NCBI RefSeq assembly: GCF_038051925.1
Contig: NZ_CP150634.1
Span: forward strand, 2,674,300 to 2,738,299
Length of the DNA stretch: 64,000 bases
Direction of reading: 5' to 3'
Origin: Methylotuvimicrobium sp. KM2
GTDB lineage: Bacteria; Pseudomonadota; Gammaproteobacteria; Methylococcales; Methylomonadaceae
Shown: positions 20,401 through 25,877 of the stretch, one piece after another
How positions within the stretch are numbered: position 1 is the stretch's first letter
Layout of the letters: each line of letters begins with the position of its first letter
The notes under the pieces: model-generated
What the model saw: only the letters and a program-made list of their open reading frames with translations
The model's database searches: none
What the model was told of the DNA's origin: nothing
Program-made: the position numbers and the translations under genes

Positions 20401-21928
20401 CTACGCAACCGCCGGGGACAAGTGCCGGAATCTCCTCGGTCAGTGTTTGTTCGATGTCTTGCGGGTAGACATTCCGTCCGCGAATAATGATCAAATCCTT
20501 AATACGACCGGTTATGTATAAATGGCCGTTGTCGAGAAAACCCAAGTCGCCGGTACGGAGAAATGCTTGCTCGCCGTTTGTTTCTGTATGGGTGCGACTA
20601 TCCGCCGTATCGGACAATCGCGCTCGAAACGTGTGTTCCGATTCCTCGGGCCGGTTACAATAGCCTTGGGCTATACTGGGGCCGGCCAACCAAATTTCAC
20701 CGACATGCCCTTCCCGGCAAAGACGGCCTGTTTCGGGATCGACAATGCGAATTTCGTGATGACCGGTCGTTGCACCGCAAGAAACCGGGCGGCTTCCCGA
20801 CTTGTCTTCGTCGTGCTGCGCCTCTCCTTCGGGAGGCAGATGCGCGCCTGACACGAACAGCGTGGCTTCGGCCAAACCATAGCAAGGGAAAAAACTTTCC
20901 CTGCGAAACCCCTTGTCGGCAAATTTTTCGGCAAAACGCTCCATGGTAGTGGCGCGCACCGGTTCGGAACCGTTGAAAGCCAGAGTCCATGTACTCAGAT
21001 CCAACCCTTGCATTTGTTCCTCAGTCACTTTGCGAAGACAAAGATCGTAAGCGAAATTCGGGCCGCCCGAGGTGTTCGCCCGGTAGTTTGAAATGGCCTT
21101 GAGCCAGCGGACGGGCTTTTCCAGGAACGCCATCGGCGGCATTAAAATAGCGGTGCTTCCGAGATAAAGCGGCTGCAACAAATTTCCGATCAAGCCCATG
21201 TCATGATAAAGGGGCAGCCAGCCGACTACCGTGGTTCGTTCGGTATGTCCGAAACCTTGCTTGATGGCCTCCTGATTGGCTATCAGGTTGCCGTGACTGA
21301 CCATCACCCCTTTGGGATCTCCGGTAGAACCTGAGGTGTATTGAAGGAAAGCCAGGCTGTTGGCGTTGAGTGCGGGCTTGACCCAATCTCCGACAGATTC
21401 GCCTTCGAGGTTATCCGTGGTGAACCATGCGGGTTCCGGTATCGCGGGAGCAACACCTTCGTCGCGACTTGCAGCTTTAGTCGCGACGAAGGCGTCGCTC
21501 CCACAGGCGAATTCATTGCGGAATTTCACTGCAAGATCCGTTGTGGTCATGATAATGGCCGGTGCGGCGTCGTTAAACACGGCCAAAAGCCGGGATCTCT
21601 GCCGACGCGCGGGCGGGCTGGCAGGAACTGCGATAACGCCGGCATATAAACAACCGAAAAAACCCACGATATAATCAAGCCCGGGCGGATACAGCAACAA
21701 GGCCCGTTCGCCGGTCATGCCCATGCTTTGAAGCTTGGCGGCAACAGCACGGGCGCGCCGATCCAGTTGCGCAAACGTCAACCGGCCGCTTTCGTTTTCA
21801 CCGTCCTGCAGAAAGACATAGGCCGTCCGACCGGGCTGATCATTCGCCCTACGGCACGCCAACTCCACGAGGTTGGAAATAGGTGTTTGAATAATTGTAG
21901 TGAGTCCGGATTCATCGATGAAGCGCAC
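11495..21928 (-). CDS. NRPS: FAAL-ACP-C-A(Asp)-PCP-E-C-A(Dab)-PCP (PvdL-like)
   Basis: This 3477-residue synthetase starts at GTG 21928 behind GGAAGG, ten bases after the hydroxylase gene. Approximate order: fatty acyl-AMP ligase 15-590 (TSGSTGDPKGVMVSHGNL); ACP with Ser near 671 (ALGLDSLKAVE); C domain 745-1270 (AHHIAVDLWS near 908); A1 1290-1790; PCP near 1854 (LGGDSIL); epimerase 1900-2340 (VIHHLAMDIASWRILL, FNYLGHLD, DFTRTAGRFT); C domain 2380-2820 (HHHILMDAWC); A2 2835-3350; PCP near 3400 (LGGHSLL). There is no thioesterase. Pocket residues of A1 read D-L-T-K-I-G-H-I-G-K, one change from the aspartate code; A2 reads D-I-W-E-I-C-A-D-D-K, close to the diaminobutyrate code D-I-W-E-L-T-A-D-D-K. 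The acyl-start plus Dab layout recalls PvdL of pyoverdine synthesis. Three in-frame palindromic inserts enlarge the FAAL and first C domain. Confidence 0.95.
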   Translation of the reverse strand: MRFIDESGLTTIIQTPISNLVELACRRANDQPGRTAYVFLQDGENESGRLTFAQLDRRARAVAAKLQSMGMTGERALLLYPPGLDYIVGFFGCLYAGVIAVPASPPARRQRSRLLAVFNDAAPAIIMTTTDLAVKFRNEFACGSDAFVATKAASRDEGVAPAIPEPAWFTTDNLEGESVGDWVKPALNANSLAFLQYTSGSTGDPKGVMVSHGNLIANQEAIKQGFGHTERTTVVGWLPLYHDMGLIGNLLQPLYLGSTAILMPPMAFLEKPVRWLKAISNYRANTSGGPNFAYDLCLRKVTEEQMQGLDLSTWTLAFNGSEPVRATTMERFAEKFADKGFRRESFFPCYGLAEATLFVSGAHLPPEGEAQHDEDKSGSRPVSCGATTGHHEIRIVDPETGRLCREGHVGEIWLAGPSIAQGYCNRPEESEHTFRARLSDTADSRTHTETNGEQAFLRTGDLGFLDNGHLYITGRIKDLIIIRGRNVYPQDIEQTLTEEIPALVPGGCVAFSINHEDEEQLIVVAEMTRAAMRSGDYESIIAAMRKVLAEVCELAAAEWVLVQPGTVLKTSSGKVRRQPCKQRYLENSLPVLFRSGEQSPVECSLIGEQARPKAWEENSPEYQLLQQALLAVPRAQRAPLIASFLKQKIALLLKIEASALSAGSSLRALGLDSLKAVELKHETDELLGIDAPLSLFLSDDSLENIAEKLSETAVATLEQVVHAHSSDGLEHSALYDSNLSATQFSMWTMQQLEPNSIIYNLHLALRIAGAIDRERLRQAFRYLAERHAVLRTIYRAGGNDRVIQQVLPVSELPDFFTTVDASAWPESQLQDDMARRAREPFDLATGPLFRIACYAHEKPGLQNDPGTDSHSLSADKFVWSEFEQPTAVPKGEIHGCNSYTAHTLLICAHHIAVDLWSVLILINELKTIYAELSTGMEPQSAVSQTLFGKPDSQALLADSGSRASKTACPSKAWAGVNYGSHAERGNDEVKADYTDFVAWQRHYLNSPACDKAWTYWQRQLTGELPLLSVPTDHPRPAVSDHRGASVAFRLDRDETERLKKLAGQQGVTLFALLLTAYKVLLHRYTHQKDLIVGVPTSGRSQSRFTPVVGNFVNPLPLRSSPSGNKAFSAYLAEVNEALLNALEYQDFPFSLLVDRLQPERVADHWPIYQTLFVLQQAQAGFDTDMAQLALGEDGSPSLWDERTMQSLTLCQRIERFDLKLMAAECGDGLLLSLQYRCDLFTAETVDRIAAHFHNLLDGVMANPEARIASLPMIRDKERKKLLYDWNASDQPFSEDSCMHQLFEAQAERTPNADAVVCNGERLTYGELNVAAQVWEHHLIRLGVGPGARVGICVERSMNFIIGILAILKAGAAYVPIDSDFPAERVAHMLGDAGADVLLSQSGLYKTAKLPVSVRLNLDEAQEPAIEPIVNKRSRNMPDHGAYVIYTSGSTGQSKGVAVSHRSLVNYTQAIAGQIQAEAGLQYALISTPAADLGNTVLFASLVSGGCLHILDHDTTTDGRLLAGYINRNPIDVLKIVPSHFAALLDSAEGKNIVPRRTLIFGGDVLQNSLVTHVASIHPKCRIFNHYGPTEATIGALIYPVVMKAHGNTSDAQVPIGRPIANSQTYILDENLEPVPVGVPGELYIGGQGVAQGYLNRPDLTAERFIPDPFAGMELGEDSSILKPKSMHGVRLYRTGDLARYRSDGLVEFLGRADHQMKIRGFRIEPGEIEAHLCAQSEVSSAIVSTWEDSPGIKRLVAYIVPVSVEPDQEALRAHVRNALPDYMVPSAFVFLTKWPLTANGKLDRKALPKPDPGSSVSHQYVAPRNDAEVALAAIWADVLRVARVGIHDNFFSLGGDSILSIQMASRARQAGLNLSPRQIFQHQTVAELAPVVESEAKFEAEQCVVSGSTHLTPVQQKFLSRALTNPHHWNQALLLQVLYPFESEIMQCAVEQLLVHHDVLRLRFNCQDGVWQAHYVAEEQQPVFHLEDLSGITDNSLETVLIERTAYWQRQIDMSNGPMIQVIWFALGQKRGTRLLMVIHHLAMDIASWRILLDDLVFIYNQIATNSKSALPSKTTSYRQWAERLTDYAQTLADTDKLPMGMPEHAQTTLPVDYPEGSNTEADAVFYTLELSEPQTRSLVQESGAAYRTSVQELLLIAVVKGLASHVGLQHLPIEVEVHNRDSELFRDFDFTRTAGRFTTSYPVFFHYDSTKESSSLIKDLKEQFRQQAAHGFDYTVWRWLGGGLEQELSSEIPILFNYLGHLDLGTDAHAYFRQCDMPAWITRDPLNQRAHELALNAAIRQGRLQLTWVYSKARYCAASIEQLGSAVLNTLSRLIEHCLDSDSAGLTPSDFPLAKLTQVHLDSLPYSLRNIEDIYPLGPMQEGMLFYALMYPGSGIYHMLDRYEVDGAVDVDAFRAAWQDVLDRHPILRTSFLWEEYSRPHQFVHKQVALPFNYQDWREVPLHAQERRFDELLRAEVKTGFDFTTGHLMRIHLVRFADKRYRFIRSHHHILMDAWCKSPVLLEFRANYEALVKGEAMPFREAVSPYRDYIAWLESQDRKVAENFWRDYLKGFVEPTPLIVDKPTSGEAEATSQVRDLVVLLSEADTQGLNTLSQRYQLTPNSFLQGAWALMLAHYSGNNEVLFGVTVAGRPTDLPGVETALGLFINTLPLRVVVQPEQTVLAFLRNLLYHNLELRQYEYMPLVRIQALSDLAKGQALFQHLFVFENAPVDPTLRGETDVLNIVDDKHRTHANYPINAVLVPGSRFHLQVTYDVARFEEDVVKRLLEHFKILLEGIIRHPEARLGELPMLTERESKLIFTQWNQTQHLYSEPRDMVALFEKQAALAPDAIAVAFQGQELTYFELNNRANRVAHALMSEGADPESLIALFSERGIDYLVMMLGAFKAGMAYLPLDPSHPDGRIAQVLKESGAAWVLTCASNFDRASDLADRAGETAGAVQQAPGSLGLQLLSRPDVFVLEELEADENSTENPPKRHGPDNLAFVIFTSGSTGKPKGAMVEYKGMFNNLITKVPALDLTERDVIAQTAGQCFDISVWQHLTALVCGARVEIIPDEIVKEPYRLLVRLGESGVTVLEAVPSMIQALLDCVDTLGLPKLRWLIACGEAFPPELCRRWMERMPHVKVLNAYGPAECSDDVSYYEVPVIPSDAEIIVPVGRPVHNTRLYLLNRWLEPVPIGVPGEICVAGIQVGRGYLDRPDLTAEKFIPDPFDETGCRMYRTGDLGRHREDGAIEFLGRIDHQVKIRGFRIEPGEIEAQLLTYPKVEQALVVVREDDKGGKRLVAYVVCGEQDINTDTGLFAKLREHLFARLPDAMMPQAFVRLDAMPLGANGKIDRKALPEPDMTGQSDRAYIEPRNPAEEALADIWKEVLGIERVGVADNFFELGGHSLLAVQVLSRIRRAFGVEVPLRRLFNASTIEALALLVEELLIEHLDTLSEEEAEALLIEDEEGISMDLKQPSD
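18972..19105. repeat. Five tandem short palindromes inside the NRPS reading frame
   Basis: Hairpins lie at 18972-18992, 19006-19028, 19037-19051, 19058-19073 and 19081-19105. Each has a stem of 6-10 bases and a loop containing CTCTG, CTTTG or CAGAG. They encode about 45 extra residues (about 941-987 of the synthetase) in a surface loop of the first condensation domain, just before ADYTDFVAWQR, without breaking the frame. Confidence 0.75.
19231..19303. repeat. Second in-frame palindromic insert in the NRPS condensation domain
   Basis: Two adjacent hairpins, ACAGCC/GGCTGT at 19266-19280 and AAATTCG/CGAATTT at 19083+200-19303 (that is, 19283-19303), follow a smaller palindrome at 19240-19251. 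They code for an extra loop near residues 875-898 just upstream of the catalytic AHHIAVD motif. A normal C domain has only a short turn here. Confidence 0.6.
21446..21502. repeat. In-frame palindrome in the FAAL domain
   Basis: Perfect 14-base arms (21456-21469 and 21479-21492) are enclosed by a GGGAGC/GCTCCC pair (21446-21451 and 21497-21502). The 57-base unit is exactly 19 codons, adding roughly residues 143-161 to the FAAL domain. Confidence 0.75.
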
Positions 21929-21938
21929 AGTGACCTTC

Positions 21939-23096
21939 CTATGAGACGTAGTTCAGATATGACCGGTACCAGGGAAGCACGCGTCCGGCCGGTTGTCCGG
22001 TGCATTGCCCAAGGGCGATGACCGCATTGTAATAAACGTTCTTGAGGGGCATTCCCCGTTTCAATGCCAAAACTCCTTGAATGGCGCTGGCGCGCGTATG
22101 CCAATCCACATTGAAAGATATCGAGCAGTCGAGACTGCGGACGTGGTGCAGCATTCCCGGCGGCATGTACAGCATGTCTCCGGGCTCTACGATACATTCT
22201 TGAACTTGCGCGTCCCGGTAAAGGGGATGGCGTATATAATCGGGAGTTTCGGCATCCACCTCGCACCAGCGCCATTGGTAGCGGTAACAGGACGGCAGTT
22301 GATCGTGATGCAAGATAATGAAACGTTTGCGTCCTCTGACCTGAAAGAACAGGTTGTGAGTGAGCAGGCAATCAAAATGTAAGGGCGTCAGACTTTGACT
22401 CGGCCCAAGGAAGAATTGGGCGAATTTGGGCCAATCGGTCCGATACCACTTAGGAAAATAGCCGGACGGAAATCCGTCGAGATCCTTCGCCGCATCCGGC
22501 AATACCGACAATAGCGGCAGATCGTGTAAATAGGGCGGTCTGTCTTTGGCCGAAACTTCGTTCCGTTCCAGCCGGGTTTCGAAAAGAGCCACACTATCCA
22601 GATAATCGCTCAATCGTGATGTGATGGTCTTCAGTCCTCCGACGCCCTCTTCGTTCAAGCCTTGCTTGAGCATGACGGTACGGCTGCCGGCAACCTTGTG
22701 AAGATAATCGTCTGTCCAACAGGAGAGCGCCCGGCAATGCTTTAACGCCTTCGGAACCACCACGGGACGATTTTTCTCCACATAGTCGTGAAAGAAATTT
22801 ATCGATGAAAGATTCTCTCTGCGTTCCACCGACGGATACCGGTTTTTTAACGACATCACTTTCGAAGGCTGTAACATCGGTAAACCTGCCCTGAGCATAG
22901 CCGAAGGGTCGGCGGTCGGTCGCATCGATTCCTGACCGGTTGCGACACTCTCGCCTCCCAGGGATGAGGAAAGTGCAGCAACCGGTCCGGAACCATTGCT
23001 GCCGCCATCCTTGGCGGTCGGTCGCATCGGTTCCCTACCGATTGCGACACTTCCACCATCCTTGACGGTCGGATTCAATTTTATCGAATTTTCCAT
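21939..23096 (-). CDS. JmjC/cupin_8 (FIH-like) 2-oxoglutarate-Fe(II) hydroxylase
   Basis: ATG 23096 with AGGAGG four bases upstream gives 385 residues; the longer frame to 23291 would overlap the transferase gene and is rejected. The C-terminal two thirds is a JmjC/cupin_8 fold: Fe ligands His and Asp in LTPLHFDCLLTHNLFF and a distal His in MPPGMLHHVRS, plus the RFIILHHDQ strand expected to meet 2-oxoglutarate. Family members include FIH, which hydroxylates the beta carbon of Asn and Asp. Residues 1-70 are unrelated low-complexity sequence with two copies of a unit around SVAxGxExMRPTA, and part is coded by the 27-base repeat at 22882-22908. It ends ten bases before the NRPS whose first A domain reads as Asp, so beta-hydroxylation of Asp is the leading inference. 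Confidence 0.85.
   Translation of the reverse strand: MENSIKLNPTVKDGGSVAIGREPMRPTAKDGGSNGSGPVAALSSSLGGESVATGQESMRPTADPSAMLRAGLPMLQPSKVMSLKNRYPSVERRENLSSINFFHDYVEKNRPVVVPKALKHCRALSCWTDDYLHKVAGSRTVMLKQGLNEEGVGGLKTITSRLSDYLDSVALFETRLERNEVSAKDRPPYLHDLPLLSVLPDAAKDLDGFPSGYFPKWYRTDWPKFAQFFLGPSQSLTPLHFDCLLTHNLFFQVRGRKRFIILHHDQLPSCYRYQWRWCEVDAETPDYIRHPLYRDAQVQECIVEPGDMLYMPPGMLHHVRSLDCSISFNVDWHTRASAIQGVLALKRGMPLKNVYYNAVIALGQCTGQPAGRVLPWYRSYLNYVS
22882..22908. repeat. Short repeat (CCCTGAGC...GAAGGG family) in frame in the hydroxylase gene
   Basis: This 27-base unit closely matches 23848-23874 in the neighbouring transferase gene and shares its CCTGAGC/CGAAGGG arms with the hairpins at 24771-24800 and 36801-36811. 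It adds nine residues to the poorly conserved N-terminus. Confidence 0.6.
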
Positions 23097-23104
23097 GCGC
23101 CCTC

Positions 23105-24013
23105 CTAAAGTGGATTTATCTCTGATTGCGCCGTAGGCATCGCACCTACGGATCGCTGAATTATTGTTGCAGTCGGACCCGCCGGCATCGGCCAATCGAT
23201 ATAGCGATCGACTACGATGCGTAACGGCGGCGCGCCGTTCACGGTTAGCGCCGCAACGAAATCCGCAATCGGATCGATCGGACATAGCCACCAGAGGTCA
23301 GCTGGTTTATTCGAGAGCCGAACGGGACTCGGATTTTCGAGCCGCCCCAAAGGTACATCGAAGGCATTCAGGTCTAACGACAGACCTACACCGCACCCTT
23401 TGACTAAAGCTTCCTTACGAGTCCATCCGCGTAAGAAAGCTTCCGTTTTTTCATCTTCCGGAAATTCAGCCAGCTTCCCCTGCTCCCTTGCAGAAAACAC
23501 GATCGGCGCCAATTGCCGCCAAGCTAGGCCCTTGCTTAGCGGCTCTATATCGATGCCTACTTGCGTACGGTTGGCGAACGCATAGACCGCTGAATCAGCC
23601 GCATGGGAAAGATTAAACTCCAGTCCGCTCCCGGCCGATGACTCGGCTAAATAAGGCTTTCCGTTGAGTCCGTAAGAGAAACAAACCTGTTCAGGAGCCA
23701 TGCCGAGGTAATGTCCCAACAATTCCCGCAAGATCCCGCGTGCTATGATGTATCGGTTTCTGTCCCGCTCATGAACGAAGTTTTCCGCTCGTTTACGTTC
23801 ATCCGTCGACAACGATCCATGAAAGACTTCATATTTATTTTGCGTCGAAACCTGTCCTGAGCCTTGCCGAAGGGCCAGCCTAGCCGACCAAACATGAACT
23901 TCGCCGAGCTTCGGGGACTTTTGAGTCTGCTCGTCAATCGACAAAGGACTGCAGAAGGTACAATCGTCTTGCCCGGTCTCGAGCCGTCCGACAGCCTGGA
24001 TGCCCGTTGCCAT
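23105..24013 (-). CDS. Sfp-type 4'-phosphopantetheinyl transferase
   Basis: The 302-residue enzyme should load phosphopantetheine onto the ACP and PCPs of the two NRPSs. Magnesium/CoA motifs are clear: VGIDIEPLS near 165 and FLRGWTRKEALVKGCG near 215, with the Sfp-family N-terminal elements STDERKRAENF and IARGILRELLGHYLG. It is longer than the usual 220-250 residues because of a leader of about 35 residues and an in-frame insert (ALRQGSGQVS near residue 50) coded by a palindromic repeat at 23848-23874. It follows MbtH by two bases and precedes the hydroxylase by eight, forming the start of the operon. Confidence 0.9.
   Translation of the reverse strand: MATGIQAVGRLETGQDDCTFCSPLSIDEQTQKSPKLGEVHVWSARLALRQGSGQVSTQNKYEVFHGSLSTDERKRAENFVHERDRNRYIIARGILRELLGHYLGMAPEQVCFSYGLNGKPYLAESSAGSGLEFNLSHAADSAVYAFANRTQVGIDIEPLSKGLAWRQLAPIVFSAREQGKLAEFPEDEKTEAFLRGWTRKEALVKGCGVGLSLDLNAFDVPLGRLENPSPVRLSNKPADLWWLCPIDPIADFVAALTVNGAPPLRIVVDRYIDWPMPAGPTATIIQRSVGAMPTAQSEINPL
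23848..23874. repeat. Short repeat in frame in the phosphopantetheinyl transferase gene
   Basis: Same 27-base family as 22882-22908 (AAACCTG, CCTGAGC, CCGAAGGG in common). It codes for most of an insertion between the first beta strand and the STDERKRA helix of the enzyme. Confidence 0.6.
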
Positions 24014-24015
24014 TA

Positions 24016-24258
24016 TCAGCTCGCCGCACCGATGTCGCTATGCACTACGTTTTCCGCCATTGCTTTACGCAAACTCAAAGGACGCATATCCGTCCAAACA
24101 TCTTTAATGTAATCCAGGCATTCCTGTTTCGGTCCGGTTCTGCCGACAGTTTTCCAGCCTTTAGGCACTTCCTTGTACTCCGGCCAAATGGAGTATTGCT
24201 CCTCGTGATTAACAACCACATGGTAGATCGTCGTGTCTTCGTCTTCATCCCAAGCCAT
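24016..24258 (-). CDS. MbtH-like NRPS accessory protein
   Basis: At 80 residues, this small protein has the full MbtH signature: [15 protein letters not shown], the VPKGWKTVG turn, and the C-terminal [18 protein letters not shown] block with its invariant Trp residues. MbtH proteins bind and activate or stabilise NRPS adenylation domains. It is the first gene of the minus-strand cluster, two bases before the phosphopantetheinyl transferase. A weak GGGTGAAG ribosome site precedes the ATG. Its natural partners are the Asp, Dab and unknown-substrate A domains in this cluster. Confidence 0.95.
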   Translation of the reverse strand: MAWDEDEDTTIYHVVVNHEEQYSIWPEYKEVPKGWKTVGRTGPKQECLDYIKDVWTDMRPLSLRKAMAENVVHSDIGAAS

Positions 24259-24733
24259 ACTTCACCCACTTTACATTTGCATTTAAGACTGGCGCTAAAT
24301 TGACTGCGCCAGGTCTCGTTGGACAAAATTTCCAAAAAGAGCAGCGGTGAGGTGCCGCCGCTTGGAAAAGATATATGAACCCTTCGAAAGAGTCGGGAGA
24401 GATGATAGGCAGTGAAGAGAGGAGATAAAATGCGACAAAATGCCGCACCATGGATTGTAGAAATTTGCAATGAAATAATTATGTTATATGACTCATTCTC
24501 CAATATTTTTTGCGGCATATGCCACGATTTTTCAAAATCCGCTGTATTTTTATTCAAAAAAATATTATTACAAACCGCAATCGTTGCCGTTAACAACTAC
24601 CAGCGTGAATTCATCCTAACTTTCATGGCGGCCTTACAAAGCCCCAGCAAATGAAAGTGAATCCTTTGTGGGAACCTATAACATGGTTGCCGAGACAAGT
24701 TCGGCATGCATTGCCATGCTGGAGCGGTTAGAA
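24259..24733. other. Upstream region of the NRPS operon, no gene seen
   Basis: The segment is A/T-rich around 24440-24600. It should hold the operon promoter on the minus strand. A weak A/T palindrome around 24470-24488 is the only sequence faintly like a Fur site and is not good enough to call. Small open frames here have no recognisable product. Confidence 0.4.
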
Positions 24734-24901
24734 CCTAAAAAGAGCAGTTGAGAGCCTCAAACTACCGTTCGCCCTGAGCCCATCGAAGGGTGAACGGTAG
24801 TTTGAGGCTCCACCAAGACGGTGAACGTGTTGTAGACCCTTCATGCTTCGACTTGGCTCAGCACGAACGGTCTACAACACATGTCAACTGCTCTTTTTAG
24901 G
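24734..24901. mobile_element. MITE-like element with 18-bp terminal inverted repeats and 6-bp target duplication
   Basis: The ends CCTAAAAAGAGCAGTTGA (24734-24751) and its exact complement (24884-24901) flank two internal hairpins: GAGCCTCAAACTACCGTTC with its partner (about 24752-24811), and TGTTGTAGACC with GGTCTACAACA. TTAGAA is repeated directly at 24728-24733 and 24902-24907. At 168 bases without a coding frame it is a non-autonomous insertion. Confidence 0.8.
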
Positions 24902-25003
24902 TTAGAACGAAGAATTTTCGTGTTTTTCGTGACCAAAATGCATTTTTATTTCCTAATTAGCAAGTTTCTTCAGTTAAAGCCCAAAAACCAGCATATCCCT
25001 AGC

Positions 25004-25110
25004 AGGACGGGGTTTGCAACCCCGTCCTAAACGTTTCGACTTCGGCCGAAGTCAGCCGAATTGTTTAGGGCAAACCGAAACGTTGGGGACGGGTTAAATA
25101 ACCCGTCCCA
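25004..25110. repeat. Pair of GC-rich palindromes
   Basis: A nearly perfect hairpin at 25004-25028 (AGGACGGGG/CCCCGTCCT) and another at 25086-25109 (GGGACGGGTT/AACCCGTCCC) enclose an AACGTTTCG/CGAAACGTT pair. They resemble REP-type repeats. Neither is followed by a T-run, so they are not called terminators. Confidence 0.6.
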
Positions 25111-25294
25111 CAGAAGTGGCTACGACTGGCCACTGCTCGGACAGTTGACTTCGGCAAGCTGAAGCATCTTGCTAATCAGGTTTTATTTTGCAGACATAGC
25201 GCACTGGGATTCGGGCTACGGCAATATTTGCTCAACAAATCTTTTGCCTTTAGAACTCGTCCGGTCCGGGTTAGCAGAATGACACATTCCATTT

Positions 25295-25440
25295 GCACGG
25301 TTTTGATGGGTAACCTATAATCCCCAGCTTGTTTTACGGTTCCCGCACTGCGCGGGTGAAACTGGAAGCCGGTTAAAGGCCGGCGCTGCCCCCGCAACGG
25401 TAGGTGATTTTTCACGAGCCCGGAGACAGGCCCTAAAACT
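25295..25440 (+). promoter_or_regulatory. Cobalamin riboswitch
   Basis: The leader contains the conserved aptamer core of cobalamin riboswitches: the GCCGGTTAAAGGCCGGCGCT helix, then GCCCCCGCAACGGTAGG (about 25387-25404), and the B12-box variant GAGCCCGGAGACAGGCC (25416-25432). It is on the plus strand about 260 bases ahead of cbtB, the first gene of the cobalamin operon, so binding of adenosyl- or methylcobalamin should lower expression of the operon. The outer limits of the aptamer are approximate. The expression platform is uncertain because a long fold-back element lies between it and cbtB. Confidence 0.93.
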
Positions 25441-25460
25441 TAGGCGATTGACAAGAATAA

Positions 25461-25583
25461 ACATACCCAAATAACGCAGGATTTTTGTTCAGCTACAAAA
25501 ACCGGAAAGGGGCGCATAGTTGCGCTATGTAACCCTTTCCGGTTTGCAGTAGATGGACAAAAAGACCAGTTAGTTGGGTATGT
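25461..25583. repeat. Long fold-back element between riboswitch and cbtB
   Basis: The outer arms ACATACCCAA (25461-25470) and TTGGGTATGT (25574-25583) enclose a 13-base stem, AAACCGGAAAGGG and complement (about 25498-25511 and 25531-25544), whose tip is GCGCATAG..CTATGTAAC. The same tip is present in the fold-back at 27855-27979. A T5 run follows the right arm (25581-25587), so on RNA it could act as a terminator, or it may simply be an inserted repeat. Confidence 0.65.
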
Positions 25584-25698
25584 TTTTCGCCGGAAATCGC
25601 CTTGCAGAACAGTATTGCGGCGGGCGATCTGTCAAATCTTTTTTGGTTTGTCTTCCCCTCCGTTTTTCCGTCAATCAGACTTGGGAAGGACAATCACC

Positions 25699-25875
25699 AT
25701 GAAAACACTCGCCGGCTCTTCCGTCGTTTACTCCGCTAAATTTCTCCCGGGCTTGAGCGCCATCGTATTGGGCTTGACCGTGATTCTAGGCCTCGGCTTT
25801 ATGCAGGACGCCAACAACTACATTCATAATGCCGCACACGACGGACGCCATAGCGCCGCATTTCCCTGCCATTAA
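25699..25875 (+). CDS. cbtB: Cobalt transporter subunit CbtB
   Basis: ATG 25699 with AAGGA eleven bases upstream gives 58 residues; the longer frame from 25615 runs into leader RNA. One hydrophobic segment (about 17-38) is followed by the CbtB-type histidine-rich end, NNYIHNAAHDGRHSAAFPCH, expected to bind cobalt. CbtB is the small subunit predicted to work with CbtA in B12-regulated cobalt uptake. It is the first gene after the cobalamin riboswitch and lies two bases before cbtA. Confidence 0.9.
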   Translation: MKTLAGSSVVYSAKFLPGLSAIVLGLTVILGLGFMQDANNYIHNAAHDGRHSAAFPCH

Positions 25876-25877
25876 GC

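Noticed and set aside
23097..23291. Upstream extension of the hydroxylase frame
   Set aside because: It overlaps the PPTase gene; the AGGAGG site just before 23096 marks the real start.
24465..24490. Fur box upstream of the NRPS operon
   Set aside because: Only a weak A/T palindrome is present; too many mismatches to the 19-base consensus.
24075..24596. 173-codon minus-strand open frame over the MbtH gene
   Set aside because: It overlaps MbtH in another frame and has no recognisable domain; MbtH is certain.
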